DNA of 64,000 nt from assembly GCA_024236175.1 (NCBI GenBank), contig JACKKY010000001.1, positions 248,001 through 312,000 of the forward strand, given 5' to 3'. A model generated the notes under the pieces. It had not been told where the DNA came from. It ran no database searches and saw nothing but the letters and a program-made list of their open reading frames with translations. The position numbers and the translations under genes were made by a program. Below, in pieces: positions 41,334 to 49,865 of the stretch; position 1 is the first letter of the stretch; every line of letters begins with the position of its first letter. The stretch comes from Novosphingobium sp. (lineage in GTDB: Bacteria; Pseudomonadota; Alphaproteobacteria; Sphingomonadales; Sphingomonadaceae).

Positions 41334-42179
41334 CTAGCTGAAGGGCTCGTCGCCCAGCAGGATCGTGCGGCGCAGCAGCCGTCCGCAGTCCGGATCGTAG
41401 GGCATGGCCCGGTGCAAGGTGCCGGTGTTGTCCCACATCACCGCGTCGCCCACTTCCCATTCATGGGCGTAGTGATAGGGCTCGCTGGTCGCGAACTCGC
41501 GCAGGCCGTGGAGGATGCGCGCGCTTTCCTCCATGTCCTTGCCGACGACATTGCGGGCCGTATTGCCCAGCACCAGCGAATTGCGGCCCGACTTGTGATG
41601 CCACACGAGCGGGAGTTCCTGCTCGCCCTTGGACTGCCAGTCCTCCAGCTGCGCGAGTGTCGGCTCGGGGCACCAGTAGAGCTGCGAGACCCACATCGCA
41701 TGGGTGACGCGCAGCTCGTCGAGCTCGGCCTTCTTGTCCTCGGGCAAGTCGTCATAGGCGGCGTAACAGTTGGCGAACTCGGTGTTGCCGCCCCAGGTCG
41801 GCAGCACTTTCGAGGACAGGATGGAGCCGCGGATGGGCACCGGGTTCATCGTGCCGTCGACATGCCAGTAGAGCGATCCCTTGAGGTATTCGATGACTTC
41901 CTTGGAATGCTCCTTGGCATCGAGCGAGATCGAAAACACCGCGCCGCCGTCCACGCCGATCTCGGTAGCGTTGCCGCCGAGCATGTTGCTGAAAGTGACC
42001 TGCTCCTCGTCGGTGAAGTCGATCTTCTTGAAGACCAGCACGCCGCGCTGTTCGAGAAGGTCGTTGATTTCCTCGACGAGTTCGCCGCTCAGCAGCTCTT
42101 CCTTGCTGTTGAGTATCCGGCTGCCGATCTTCGGCTTGATTTCCTCATGCCTGAGCTTGGTCTTTTCCAGAACCGCCAT
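41334..42179 (-). CDS. TauD/TfdA-family Fe(II)/2-oxoglutarate dioxygenase (F)
   Basis: 281 residues; ATG preceded by GGGAGTCAACTCA. Iron ligands: His106, Asp108 (LYWHVDG) and His256 (DNTGTLHRA), with LRRTILLGDEPF at the 2-oxoglutarate site. The N-terminal HEEIKPKIGSRILNSKEELLSG is nearly identical to TauD D. It is the member nearest the TetR gene, which lies 141 bases upstream on the same strand, with the best copy of the palindromic operator in the gap. This makes it the likeliest direct target of that regulator. Substrate unknown. Confidence 0.9.
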   Translation of the reverse strand: MAVLEKTKLRHEEIKPKIGSRILNSKEELLSGELVEEINDLLEQRGVLVFKKIDFTDEEQVTFSNMLGGNATEIGVDGGAVFSISLDAKEHSKEVIEYLKGSLYWHVDGTMNPVPIRGSILSSKVLPTWGGNTEFANCYAAYDDLPEDKKAELDELRVTHAMWVSQLYWCPEPTLAQLEDWQSKGEQELPLVWHHKSGRNSLVLGNTARNVVGKDMEESARILHGLREFATSEPYHYAHEWEVGDAVMWDNTGTLHRAMPYDPDCGRLLRRTILLGDEPFS

Positions 42180-42216
42180 TGAGTTGACTCCCGATCTACC
42201 GTGCTCAGCCTTGCGC

Positions 42217-42230
42217 TGAACACCTGTTCA
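42217..42230. promoter_or_regulatory. 14-bp perfect palindrome, candidate TetR operator (TauD F promoter)
   Basis: TGAACA-CC-TGTTCA, perfect arms, starting 37 bases upstream of TauD F and lying directly downstream of the TetR gene. The form TGAAC-n-GTTCA is common for TetR/AcrR operators. Best copy of a motif also found at 27551, 30535 and 36916. Confidence 0.6.
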
Positions 42231-42320
42231 ATAGCCTCCTCCTGCCCGGAGAATCGGTTCCGAACCTTGATCTGGCGCAATAATGGGTATCGAAATCGGT
42301 TCGCGAGCAGCCGCTGCGGG

Positions 42321-42923
42321 CTAGCTTTCCGCCTTCGCGGTGTCGGCGGGCTCGAGCTCGTCCAGCCAGCGCTCCACGAATTTCCGTGCCTCCTCGTGTC
42401 CTCCCGTGACACCGAGACCGCCTTCCATGATCAGCACGCGGCCGATGCCGGCCAGCAGCACGCTGAGCCCGGCGGGCGGACACCCGTCGGGCAGGGAGAA
42501 CTTGTCGCCGATCAGCTTGGCGAGGATGTCGGACTGGCGCTGGCGCATTTCCTCCGAATGTTCGGCCATGTGCTGGCGCACCGCTTCGCGATGATTGGCC
42601 ATCGCCATGAATTCCAGCACCAGCCCCGTCCGGCTCGTGTCGCTGAAGAAGTCCCACAATGCCCGCAACGGGCGATCCGATTTCAGCGCTTCCTCGATCA
42701 TTCGGTCGCTTTCCTCGGCGCCGCGCTTGGAAACCGCCACGAGCAGGTCGTCGGTCGTCGGAAAGTAATAGTGCACCAGCGACGGCTTGAGCCCGGCACG
42801 AGCGGCGACGCGCCGCGTGCTCGCGGCGGCGTAACCCTGCTCGCGGATCAACTGTTCGGTCGCCTCGAGAATCCGCTCGCGCGTAGCCGAGTTCTCGGCA
42901 CCGATCCGTCTTGCTGTCGCCAT
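42321..42923 (-). CDS. TetR-family transcriptional regulator
   Basis: 200 residues. The N-terminal DNA-binding domain (about 13-60) reads ATRERILEATEQLIREQGYA, then TRRVAARAGLKPSLVHYYF, the TetR helix-turn-helix with the HYYF sequence that ends it. The C-terminal domain (about 75-185) is helical with the segment SVLLAGIGRVLIMEGGLGV, and presumably binds a small ligand. It lies upstream of TauD F with the same orientation; four 14-bp palindromes in the region are its probable operators. No palindrome of that type was found before its own start, so self-regulation is not shown. Confidence 0.88.
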   Translation of the reverse strand: MATARRIGAENSATRERILEATEQLIREQGYAAASTRRVAARAGLKPSLVHYYFPTTDDLLVAVSKRGAEESDRMIEEALKSDRPLRALWDFFSDTSRTGLVLEFMAMANHREAVRQHMAEHSEEMRQRQSDILAKLIGDKFSLPDGCPPAGLSVLLAGIGRVLIMEGGLGVTGGHEEARKFVERWLDELEPADTAKAES

Positions 42924-43065
42924 TTGCGCCCTCGAATTCAGCGTGAAGAAGTAGGCCGTGAGGGCATCGAGTCAAGCGACCAGGCAGGAAATGGAAGCAG
43001 CGGAAGTTCCTTCACAGACAAGTGGCGCCGGCTTGCCCGGTGCATCCGCGCCGCTGCGCGTGCCC

Positions 43066-44316
43066 TCAGTGCCCGGCACCGTGGAGCAGCTCGGGCGGGC
43101 GGCCGATCGTTGCGATCGCCAGCGCTCCCAGTACCAGCATGACCGAAGTCACGATCAGCAGCGGGTCGTAGCTGCCCGAGATATCGTGCAGCAGTCCCGC
43201 GACATAGGGGCCGATCGCCGCATTGACCGCGCCGAAGCCGATAATCCCGCCGAACAGCGCGGCAAACGAGCGCAGGCCGAAATGCCGCGAGGCAAGATAG
43301 AGCGCGACGTCGATTTCCGCGCCCAGCGCGGCGCCGAACGTGATCACCGCCAGCACCACCAGCAGCGTGCTCGATTCTCCGGTCAGCAGCAGGATGCATC
43401 CTATCACCGGCAGCAACTGGGTGACGGTGCCGATGATGTGACCGGGAAAGCGATCCAGGAGCATCCCTACCGTGAGCCGGGCGATGATGCCGACCAGTCC
43501 CATGATCGAGGCGATACCCGCAGCCTTCATCGCGTCCATCCCGGTTTCCGAGATCAGCGGCACGAGATTGACCGAGATGGTCATGCTGTAGAAGGAAAAG
43601 CAGCCGAAGGAGATGAACAGCCGCGAAAAGGCGCGGGTCCGGATTCCCTCACGAAAGGTCAGGCCCGGCAACTCGGCGGGCGGCTGGGGCGCCTCTTCCT
43701 TCTTGCGCCGCGAGGTCGAGCGGGTGTCGTGGAAGAACAGGAACACGACCGGCAGGGTGAGTATCAGCCAGACGCCGCCGACCCCGGCAAAGCCGGTGCG
43801 CCAGCCATAGGCTTCGATCAGGTAGGTGGCGAGCACCGGCGCGATCAGCGCGGCGAGCGGTGTGCCGGACAGCGCCACCGCCATGGCCAGGCCGCGCGAC
43901 TTGTCGAAGCGCGAAGCGACCGCGCTGCTCCAGACCGTCGACTGGACCAGCAGCAGGCCGAAGGCGACCAGCAGCCACAACATCGACCAGTTGAGCAGCG
44001 CCCCGGTCGCCGTGCCGAGCAGTGCGAACGCCCCCGACTTGACGAACAGGCCGGTCAGCGCGACGCGGCGCGGCCCGATGCGGTCCACGATCATGCCGAT
44101 CGCGGCATTCAGGAAGATGCCGACCGCATTGGATATGCTGATGCCGAGCATCACATCGGCCCGGCTCCAGCCGAACTCGTTCTCCAGCGGCGCGACGAAC
44201 GGGCCGATGGCGTAGCTCTGCAACCCCATGGTCGAATAGCCGACCATCGCCGCAAACGGCAGGATCCAGAAGGCGCGCCACTCCGCTACGGCGCTCAGCG
44301 GTTTGTCGGATGTCAT
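43066..44316 (-). CDS. MFS transporter 1
   Basis: 416 residues, 12 membrane spans with a central charged loop (DTRSTSRRKKEEAPQPP, near 200). MFS marks: GPFVAPLENEFGWSRADVML in the first half, then DRIGPRRVALTG in the loop between spans 2 and 3 and ASRFDKSRGLAMAVALSG in span 5. It resembles the oxalate/formate or monocarboxylate type carriers of Sphingomonadales. The start has GGAG 9 bases upstream. It ends the minus-strand unit that begins with the similar gene at 44330-45616, which is only 13 bases away. Substrate unknown, presumably a small organic anion. Confidence 0.82.
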   Translation of the reverse strand: MTSDKPLSAVAEWRAFWILPFAAMVGYSTMGLQSYAIGPFVAPLENEFGWSRADVMLGISISNAVGIFLNAAIGMIVDRIGPRRVALTGLFVKSGAFALLGTATGALLNWSMLWLLVAFGLLLVQSTVWSSAVASRFDKSRGLAMAVALSGTPLAALIAPVLATYLIEAYGWRTGFAGVGGVWLILTLPVVFLFFHDTRSTSRRKKEEAPQPPAELPGLTFREGIRTRAFSRLFISFGCFSFYSMTISVNLVPLISETGMDAMKAAGIASIMGLVGIIARLTVGMLLDRFPGHIIGTVTQLLPVIGCILLLTGESSTLLVVLAVITFGAALGAEIDVALYLASRHFGLRSFAALFGGIIGFGAVNAAIGPYVAGLLHDISGSYDPLLIVTSVMLVLGALAIATIGRPPELLHGAGH

Positions 44317-44329
44317 TCTCGCACTCCGC

Positions 44330-45616
44330 TCAGTTGCCTGCGACGGCGTATTCCGCCGGTTCGGAGCCGAGTGTCGCAATCGCCAGCGCGCCGGCGGCCA
44401 TCAGCGCCATCAGCAGCATCAGCATCGGGTCGTAGCCGCCGAAGATGTCATGCATGAAGCCCGTCACCACCGGCGCCACGCTCCCGCCCAGGGCGCCCGC
44501 CGTCAGCATGCCTCCCATCAGCGACGCGAAGCTCTTCAGGCCGAAATGCCGGGATACGAGGTAGAAGACGATGTCGTATTCCGCGCCGATGGTGACCCCG
44601 AAGGAGATGACCCCCAGCGCAAGGATCAAGTAGCTCGGGCTGTCGCCGAGCATGATGCCGCAACCGAACACCGGCAGGACGAACACGATCGTTCCCAGCA
44701 GCTTCGCCGAAAAATGATCGAGCAGGAAACCCGCCGAAATGCGCGCAATGATGCTGACGATGCCGACCAGCGAGGCGATCTGTGCGGCGGCGGTGACGCC
44801 CGAGCCTTTCTCGCCCAGCATCGGCACCAGGTTGGGCGCGACGGCCATGGTGTAGAAGGCGAAGGAAAAACTGGCGATCAGCAGCTGCCAGAAAGCCGGC
44901 TTGCGCAGCCCGTCCTTTATGCCGACCCCGGGCAGTTCGGCCACACCCGCCGCGGCCGAGCCGGGCAGTTCGACGACTTCGAGATCCTCCATCGCTTCCC
45001 GGCCGGTGCGGATATCGTCCTTCCTGCCGCGAAACAGCAGCACCACGACCGGCAGCGCCACGACCATCCAGATCAGCCCCAGGCCGACAAAGGCCATGCG
45101 CCAGCCGAATTCGCCGATGAGCCAGGTCGCCAGCACGGGAACGATGGCCGCGCAGAAGGACGAGCCCGACAGGGCGATGGCGATGGCAAGGCCCCTGCCC
45201 CGGTCGAAGCGGCTGGCGACCGCGCTGGCCCAGACATTGGCCTGCGCCAGCACCGCGCCGAACGCGACGAGTATCCAGAGCAGCGACCAGTTGAGGAACG
45301 CACCCGTCGCCGTCGCCAGCATCATGATCGCGCTCGACTTGACGACAACGCCGGCAATTCCGACCCGGCGCGGCCCGACCTTGTCGGCGAGGACGCCGAC
45401 GGCAAAGTTGAACAGCACGCCGATGGCATTGGAGATCGTGAGCCCGGTCATGACCTGGGCTCGGGACCAGCCGAATTCCTGCTCCAGCGGCACGACGAAC
45501 GGGCCGACGCCATATGTCTGGATCGCCATGGTCGAATAGCCGATGCAGGCCGCGACCGGCAGCAGACCGTACCGGCGCCATTCGCCCATGGCGGTTCCCG
45601 GTTTCACTTCAGGCAC
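44330..45616 (-). CDS. MFS transporter 2
   Basis: 428 residues from a GTG start preceded by GGGGAGAAGAGA. It is a close paralogue of transporter 1: GPFVVPLEQEFGWSRAQVMTGL, DKVGPRRVGIAGVVVKSSA, SRFDRGRGLAIAIALSGSS, and the C-terminal FGLKSFASLMGGMLTAGALGG. The central loop is longer and acidic (REAMEDLEVVELPGSAAAG). Twelve spans. The pair of carriers lies immediately downstream of the TonB-dependent receptor, from which a terminator separates it, in a catabolic uptake setting. Substrate unknown. Confidence 0.82.
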   Translation of the reverse strand: MPEVKPGTAMGEWRRYGLLPVAACIGYSTMAIQTYGVGPFVVPLEQEFGWSRAQVMTGLTISNAIGVLFNFAVGVLADKVGPRRVGIAGVVVKSSAIMMLATATGAFLNWSLLWILVAFGAVLAQANVWASAVASRFDRGRGLAIAIALSGSSFCAAIVPVLATWLIGEFGWRMAFVGLGLIWMVVALPVVVLLFRGRKDDIRTGREAMEDLEVVELPGSAAAGVAELPGVGIKDGLRKPAFWQLLIASFSFAFYTMAVAPNLVPMLGEKGSGVTAAAQIASLVGIVSIIARISAGFLLDHFSAKLLGTIVFVLPVFGCGIMLGDSPSYLILALGVISFGVTIGAEYDIVFYLVSRHFGLKSFASLMGGMLTAGALGGSVAPVVTGFMHDIFGGYDPMLMLLMALMAAGALAIATLGSEPAEYAVAGN

Positions 45617-45652
45617 TCTCTTCTCCCCTAACCCTCCAGCCCCTAAAGGAAA

Positions 45653-45680
45653 CGGCGGCCCCTCGCCAGAGGAACCGCCG
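45653..45680 (-). terminator. Hairpin, probable terminator of the TonB-dependent receptor gene
   Basis: Stem CGGCGG...CCGCCG with a second stem CCTC-GCCA-GAGG inside (45653-45680). Read on the minus strand it is followed by TTTCCTTT. It begins 27 bases after the receptor's stop. The T-run is broken, so termination may be partial. Confidence 0.6.
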
Positions 45681-45706
45681 CTTGCCCGGTGGTTAATCGT
45701 TCGGGC

Positions 45707-48235
45707 TTATTCGCCGAAATTGAACTTCACGCGAACGCCGTACATGCGCGGCTCGCCAAGGAACAGATATTCGGCGCCGAAGGTGGCGATGCCGCCTGCC
45801 GGTGCCACGTAGTATTTCTCGTTCGTGACATTGGTTGCGAAGAACGCCAGATCGACAGGGCTGCCTGCGACCGATTTCCAGTTCATGCTGAGATTGAGCA
45901 GATCGGTCGCGGGCGCGATGCTCGCGTTGAACGGTATCTTGCCAGCCGCAAATGCCGCGTCGTTGGCGTGCGAGGCGTAATACTTGTCGGTGTGCGTGAA
46001 CGTGGCGCCGACCGAGATCCTGCCCACGCTCTCGTCGACCGGCAGGAAGTAGGTCGCCGTGGCGGTGATCCGGTTCTTCGGCGAGAAGGGCAGCCTCGAT
46101 CCGGGTGTCAGGAACGATGCCCTCTCGCAATCGAAGGCGGCATTGTTGCAGAACGGCGTGCTGCCGCCGGTAACCTCGGCATCAAGATAGGCGTAGCCGA
46201 CCTCGAGCCGCAGATCCCTCGTCACGTTGACCATCGCATCGGCCTCGATCCCCCTGATCCGGGACTTGCCGACATTCTGGATACCGTTGATGCCGGTGAA
46301 TGCGGGCATGGTGCATTCGGGATCGGTCGTACCGTTACATTGCGGAATGAACACCGACGCCTGCTGGTCGCGGAACTCGTTCCAGAAACCGGTGATGTTG
46401 AAGTAACCGGAGACGGCCCCGCGGAAGGAGGCTTTCAGGCCGATCTCGTAGTCGTCGACGAATTCGGGATTCCAGGTTTCGGCAAACTGGTTGGCTTCGT
46501 TGATGCCTCCCCCGCGATAGCCGCGAGCATATTTCGCAAAGAGAAGGATGTCCTCGGTCGGCTTGAAATCAAGACCGATCAGCCAGGTCGGCTCGCTAGA
46601 CTTTTCGACGAATGAGCGGGTGCAGAACAATCCCTGCACCAGCCGGATATCCGGATTGGCAGGGGTGGTTCCCCGCGAACACCTGAACGATTCCGGGCCG
46701 CTGCCGTCACGTGCGGGGGTAATGACGACATTGTCGGCGTCTTCCTTCTGCCAGTCCCATGTGTTGCGGATGCCGGCGGTGAAACTCAGCTTGTCGGTCA
46801 GTTCATAGGTCGCCTGGGCATAGAGGCCGTAGTTCCGATAGTAATAGACGTTCCTTGCGAAGCCGAGGTTGCCGACGGTGACGATGCGTCCGAGGGCCGG
46901 CACGAAGGTGAAGATGGGCGAGCATTTGAAAGCATAGAGATCGGAACACGGACTCAGGAATTGCGTGAGCTGTTCCTGGCTACCTTCGCCGCCCAGCGGC
47001 CGGCTGTGTTCGGTGTAAAAACCGACTTGCCACTGCAGCCGCTCGCTCGCCGCCCGCCCCTGCAACTGGAACTCCTCGGTGAAGGTCCATTGATTGCCCT
47101 GGCCCTTGTTCGGCCCCGGATTGGTCATGACGAACGGGAAGGAGACATTGTCCCCCTCGATATTGAAGGCGTAGCTTTCCTTGGCTTCGCCGTAGCTGAT
47201 GATATTCTTGATCGTCAGATTGTCGCTGACTTCCCAGGTCGTCGTATTGATGACCTGCCATGTCCGCTGGCGCAACGCGACGTTCGGCTGGCTGTTCTGC
47301 ACGTCATAGTAACCGAAATCGTTCGCCTGCTCGAAAGCCAGCTGATCGCAGTGCGTCTGGACCAGCGGAACATAGGGACTGAGCACCGCCGGCACGGCCG
47401 CGAGAGGCGCGGTGGAGGTGGGATCGCAATAGGCGATCTTGCCGGTAGCACCGTTGTTCTCGGACCGGGCCCACTTGAAGATCGTGTAGTTCTCCAGGGT
47501 CGGCGTCAGCTCGGCCAGGATGCTCAGTCGCGCCGCGACATAGTCGCGATCGGCGAAGTCGTCAGGACCGATCCCGGACCTGTTCTTGAGGTAACCGTCC
47601 CGCTTGTTCCAATCGACGCCGGCGCGAACCTTGAAGGTTTCGGCAAGCGGGATGTTGATCACTGCTTCGAGACGGGTGGCGTCGTAGTTGCCGTAGGTCC
47701 CTTCGACATAGCCTTCCAGCCGGTCGGTCGGCTTGGTCGGCACCAGCAGGATCGCGCCGCCGGTGGTGTTGCGCCCGAACAGGGTGCCCTGGGGCCCCTT
47801 GAGCACCTGCACGTTCTGGAGGTCGAACATGTCGCCTACACCGGCGCCGTTGCCGCTGGTGATGTTCGAATTGAGGCGCGGCGCGACGGCTTCGGCGAAA
47901 TACACGCCGACGGTCGGCAGCGTGTTGAGATCCTGCGAGAAGCCGCGAATGGCGAAGCTCGCCTTTTCCGGGCCGAAGCGGCTGTTGACGGAAAGCGAGG
48001 GAGTATAGACGGCCAGATCGGTACTGTTGACGACATTGCGGGCAGCGAGCTGCTCCTGGTTGTAGACGGTGATCGAGATCGGAACGTCCTGCAGGCGTTC
48101 CTCGAAGCGGCGTGCCGTCACAACGATCGCGCCATCGTCGACCGAGGCTCCCTCCTGCGCATAGGCCGGCGTCGCCAGCACCACCCCCATTGCCGTTGCA
48201 GCGATCGCTGCGTGCGTCCTGATGATCGCTTTCAT
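45707..48235 (-). CDS. TonB-dependent receptor
   Basis: 842 residues. A signal peptide (MKAIIRTHAAIAATAMGVVLATPAYAQ) is followed by the plug domain: IVVTARRFEERLQDVPISITV (TonB-box-like start, VVTA), RGFSQDLNTLPTVGVYFAEA and QVLKGPQGTLFGRNTTGGAI. The 22-strand barrel ends RVKFNFGE. Sphingomonad receptors of this type import large or hydrophobic organics with energy from TonB. The start has GAGGAGGGGACAG. MFS carriers lie on both sides, so the receptor and carriers may form a two-membrane uptake route. Cargo unknown. Confidence 0.93.
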   Translation of the reverse strand: MKAIIRTHAAIAATAMGVVLATPAYAQEGASVDDGAIVVTARRFEERLQDVPISITVYNQEQLAARNVVNSTDLAVYTPSLSVNSRFGPEKASFAIRGFSQDLNTLPTVGVYFAEAVAPRLNSNITSGNGAGVGDMFDLQNVQVLKGPQGTLFGRNTTGGAILLVPTKPTDRLEGYVEGTYGNYDATRLEAVINIPLAETFKVRAGVDWNKRDGYLKNRSGIGPDDFADRDYVAARLSILAELTPTLENYTIFKWARSENNGATGKIAYCDPTSTAPLAAVPAVLSPYVPLVQTHCDQLAFEQANDFGYYDVQNSQPNVALRQRTWQVINTTTWEVSDNLTIKNIISYGEAKESYAFNIEGDNVSFPFVMTNPGPNKGQGNQWTFTEEFQLQGRAASERLQWQVGFYTEHSRPLGGEGSQEQLTQFLSPCSDLYAFKCSPIFTFVPALGRIVTVGNLGFARNVYYYRNYGLYAQATYELTDKLSFTAGIRNTWDWQKEDADNVVITPARDGSGPESFRCSRGTTPANPDIRLVQGLFCTRSFVEKSSEPTWLIGLDFKPTEDILLFAKYARGYRGGGINEANQFAETWNPEFVDDYEIGLKASFRGAVSGYFNITGFWNEFRDQQASVFIPQCNGTTDPECTMPAFTGINGIQNVGKSRIRGIEADAMVNVTRDLRLEVGYAYLDAEVTGGSTPFCNNAAFDCERASFLTPGSRLPFSPKNRITATATYFLPVDESVGRISVGATFTHTDKYYASHANDAAFAAGKIPFNASIAPATDLLNLSMNWKSVAGSPVDLAFFATNVTNEKYYVAPAGGIATFGAEYLFLGEPRMYGVRVKFNFGE

Positions 48236-48594
48236 CTGTCCCCTCCTCTTTGGCTTGCGCCGGTTGACGGCTTTGCCGCGACCGCGGCCGCAGATTCTCG
48301 AGTAACCCGCCGCTGCGACACTTGACGTCAAAACAAGTTGCCCAGACTTGCCGATCATTGCTTTTTCGGGGAGCTTCGCCAAACTCCGCCGCGTGTCAAT
48401 AATGATCATCGCTCGTGGCATATTGCGCCATGCACTGTTGCGCGTTTGCCACGGGACCCGGGACCGGACTGAGGCCTGTGTTACAGCTGGTTACAAATTC
48501 CCCTCCTGACTCTTGTTGACAGCCGAACCCTGCGCTGTGACGAAGGCGCAAGACAATGCGTGCCGGCGGCAACCAGCCGGTGGGGGAGAGGGAT
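48236..48594. other. 359-base divergent control region (TonB-dependent receptor / MFS block)
   Basis: No gene is supported here. It holds TTGACGTCAA (48322-48331, a perfect 10-bp palindrome) flanked by ACTTG/CAAGT and CAAGT/ACTTG pairs (48320-48350). A -35-like TTGACA at 48516-48521 has no convincing -10 partner. Operators for both directions are likely. Confidence 0.45.
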
Positions 48595-49857
48595 TTGGCT
48601 CAGGCAGGAAGGCCGGCGACGGCGTCCGAATGGCATGACGGCTGGACGCTCGTCGCGGCGGCGATGGTCGGCTATTCGCTGTCCTCGATCCCCGCCGGGT
48701 CGACCGGCGTGATGATGGAGCTGATCGAGCGCGACTTCGGCTGGAGCCGCACCGAGATCTATTCCGGAACCGCGCTCATCTCCTTCATCGGCGTCGGGCT
48801 CGCGACTTTCATGGGCGCCGCGATCGACCGGCTCGGACCGCGCCGGATCGCCATCGCGGCGGCGCTGCTGATGTGCGGATCGGTGGCGATGCTCTCCACC
48901 GTCGGAAACAGCCTGTGGCAGTGGTGGGCGGCCTGGGCGGTGGTCGGCATCGCGGCGGCGACGATGCCCACTGTCTGGCTCGCGCCCGTCGCCAGCCGCT
49001 TCAACGCATCGCGCGGCCTGGCCGTGGCGATCGTTCTCAGCGGCTCGGGCATGGCGACGTTCCTGGTGCCGATCGTCACCCATGCGCTGACCGAGCAATA
49101 CGGCTGGCGCGGAGGCTATATCGGGCTCGGCGCGATCTGGGCCGTCTTCACCCTGCCGTTCATCCTGCTGTTCTTCCGCGGGCCGCGCCGTCCGCAAGGC
49201 GGAGGACAGTCCGTCCCGAGCGCCGAGGAGCGGGCCAAGCTGCCGGGCCTGACGGTTCGCGAGGGCTTTTCCTCGCCCACCTATTACAAGCTGCTGTTCG
49301 CAGCCTTCGGCAGCATTTTCGGCGGCGTCGCGATCATCATGAACCTGGTGCCGATGCTCGTTTCCACCGGGCTGGAGCGCGGCACCGCCGCGCCGATCGC
49401 CGGACTGATCGGTATCGCGACCATCACCGGCCGCGTCTTCGGCGGCTGGCTGATGGACCGGATGAGCGCCAAGGTGATCGCCGCCATTTCCACTTTCGTG
49501 GCCTCGATCCTGCCGGTTACGCTGCTGGTCGCGCCCGGTTCGGCCGGCGCCGCAACCTTCGGGGTGATCGCCTACGGCGTGGTCGGAGGCGCGAAGGTCG
49601 GCGCGCTGGCCTATCTCGCCAGCCGCCACCTCGGCCAGCGCGCCTTCGGCACGCTTTACGGCTCGATCAACGCTGTGGTCGCCCTCGCAGTCGGCATCTC
49701 CCCGCTGGCCGCGAACTACATCTACGACCTCACGCAATCCTACGAGATCGTGCTGTGGGCCGCCGTCCCGGTGCTTACCGTAGCGGCCCTGCTCTACCTG
49801 TCGCTCGGGCCCTATCCCGATTTCAGCGATCGCGGCGAAACCTCGGCAAGGGAGTGA
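48595..49857 (+). CDS. MFS transporter 3
   Basis: 420 residues from a TTG start. I chose it over the ATG at 48556 for two reasons: GGGGGAGAGGGAT lies directly before it, and the resulting N-terminus (MAQAGRPATASEWHDGW) has 11 residues before EW, like the two downstream paralogues. Twelve spans with DRLGPRRIAIAAALLM, SRFNASRGLAVAIVLSG and HLGQRAFGTLYGSINAVVALAVG. The loop RGPRRPQGGGQSVPSAEER separates the halves. It is the first of three carriers in tandem, each ending SLGPYPDF or similar. Substrate unknown. Confidence 0.8.
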   Translation: MAQAGRPATASEWHDGWTLVAAAMVGYSLSSIPAGSTGVMMELIERDFGWSRTEIYSGTALISFIGVGLATFMGAAIDRLGPRRIAIAAALLMCGSVAMLSTVGNSLWQWWAAWAVVGIAAATMPTVWLAPVASRFNASRGLAVAIVLSGSGMATFLVPIVTHALTEQYGWRGGYIGLGAIWAVFTLPFILLFFRGPRRPQGGGQSVPSAEERAKLPGLTVREGFSSPTYYKLLFAAFGSIFGGVAIIMNLVPMLVSTGLERGTAAPIAGLIGIATITGRVFGGWLMDRMSAKVIAAISTFVASILPVTLLVAPGSAGAATFGVIAYGVVGGAKVGALAYLASRHLGQRAFGTLYGSINAVVALAVGISPLAANYIYDLTQSYEIVLWAAVPVLTVAALLYLSLGPYPDFSDRGETSARE

Positions 49858-49865
49858 CCGACCCA

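Noticed and set aside
48516..48545. TTGACA as the -35 of the promoter for MFS transporter 3
   Set aside because: No acceptable -10 sequence at 16-18 bases; kept only as a note within the control region.
48556..48594. ATG start at 48556 for MFS transporter 3
   Set aside because: TTG 48595 has GGGGGAGAGGG directly upstream and aligns with the N-termini of the two downstream paralogues.
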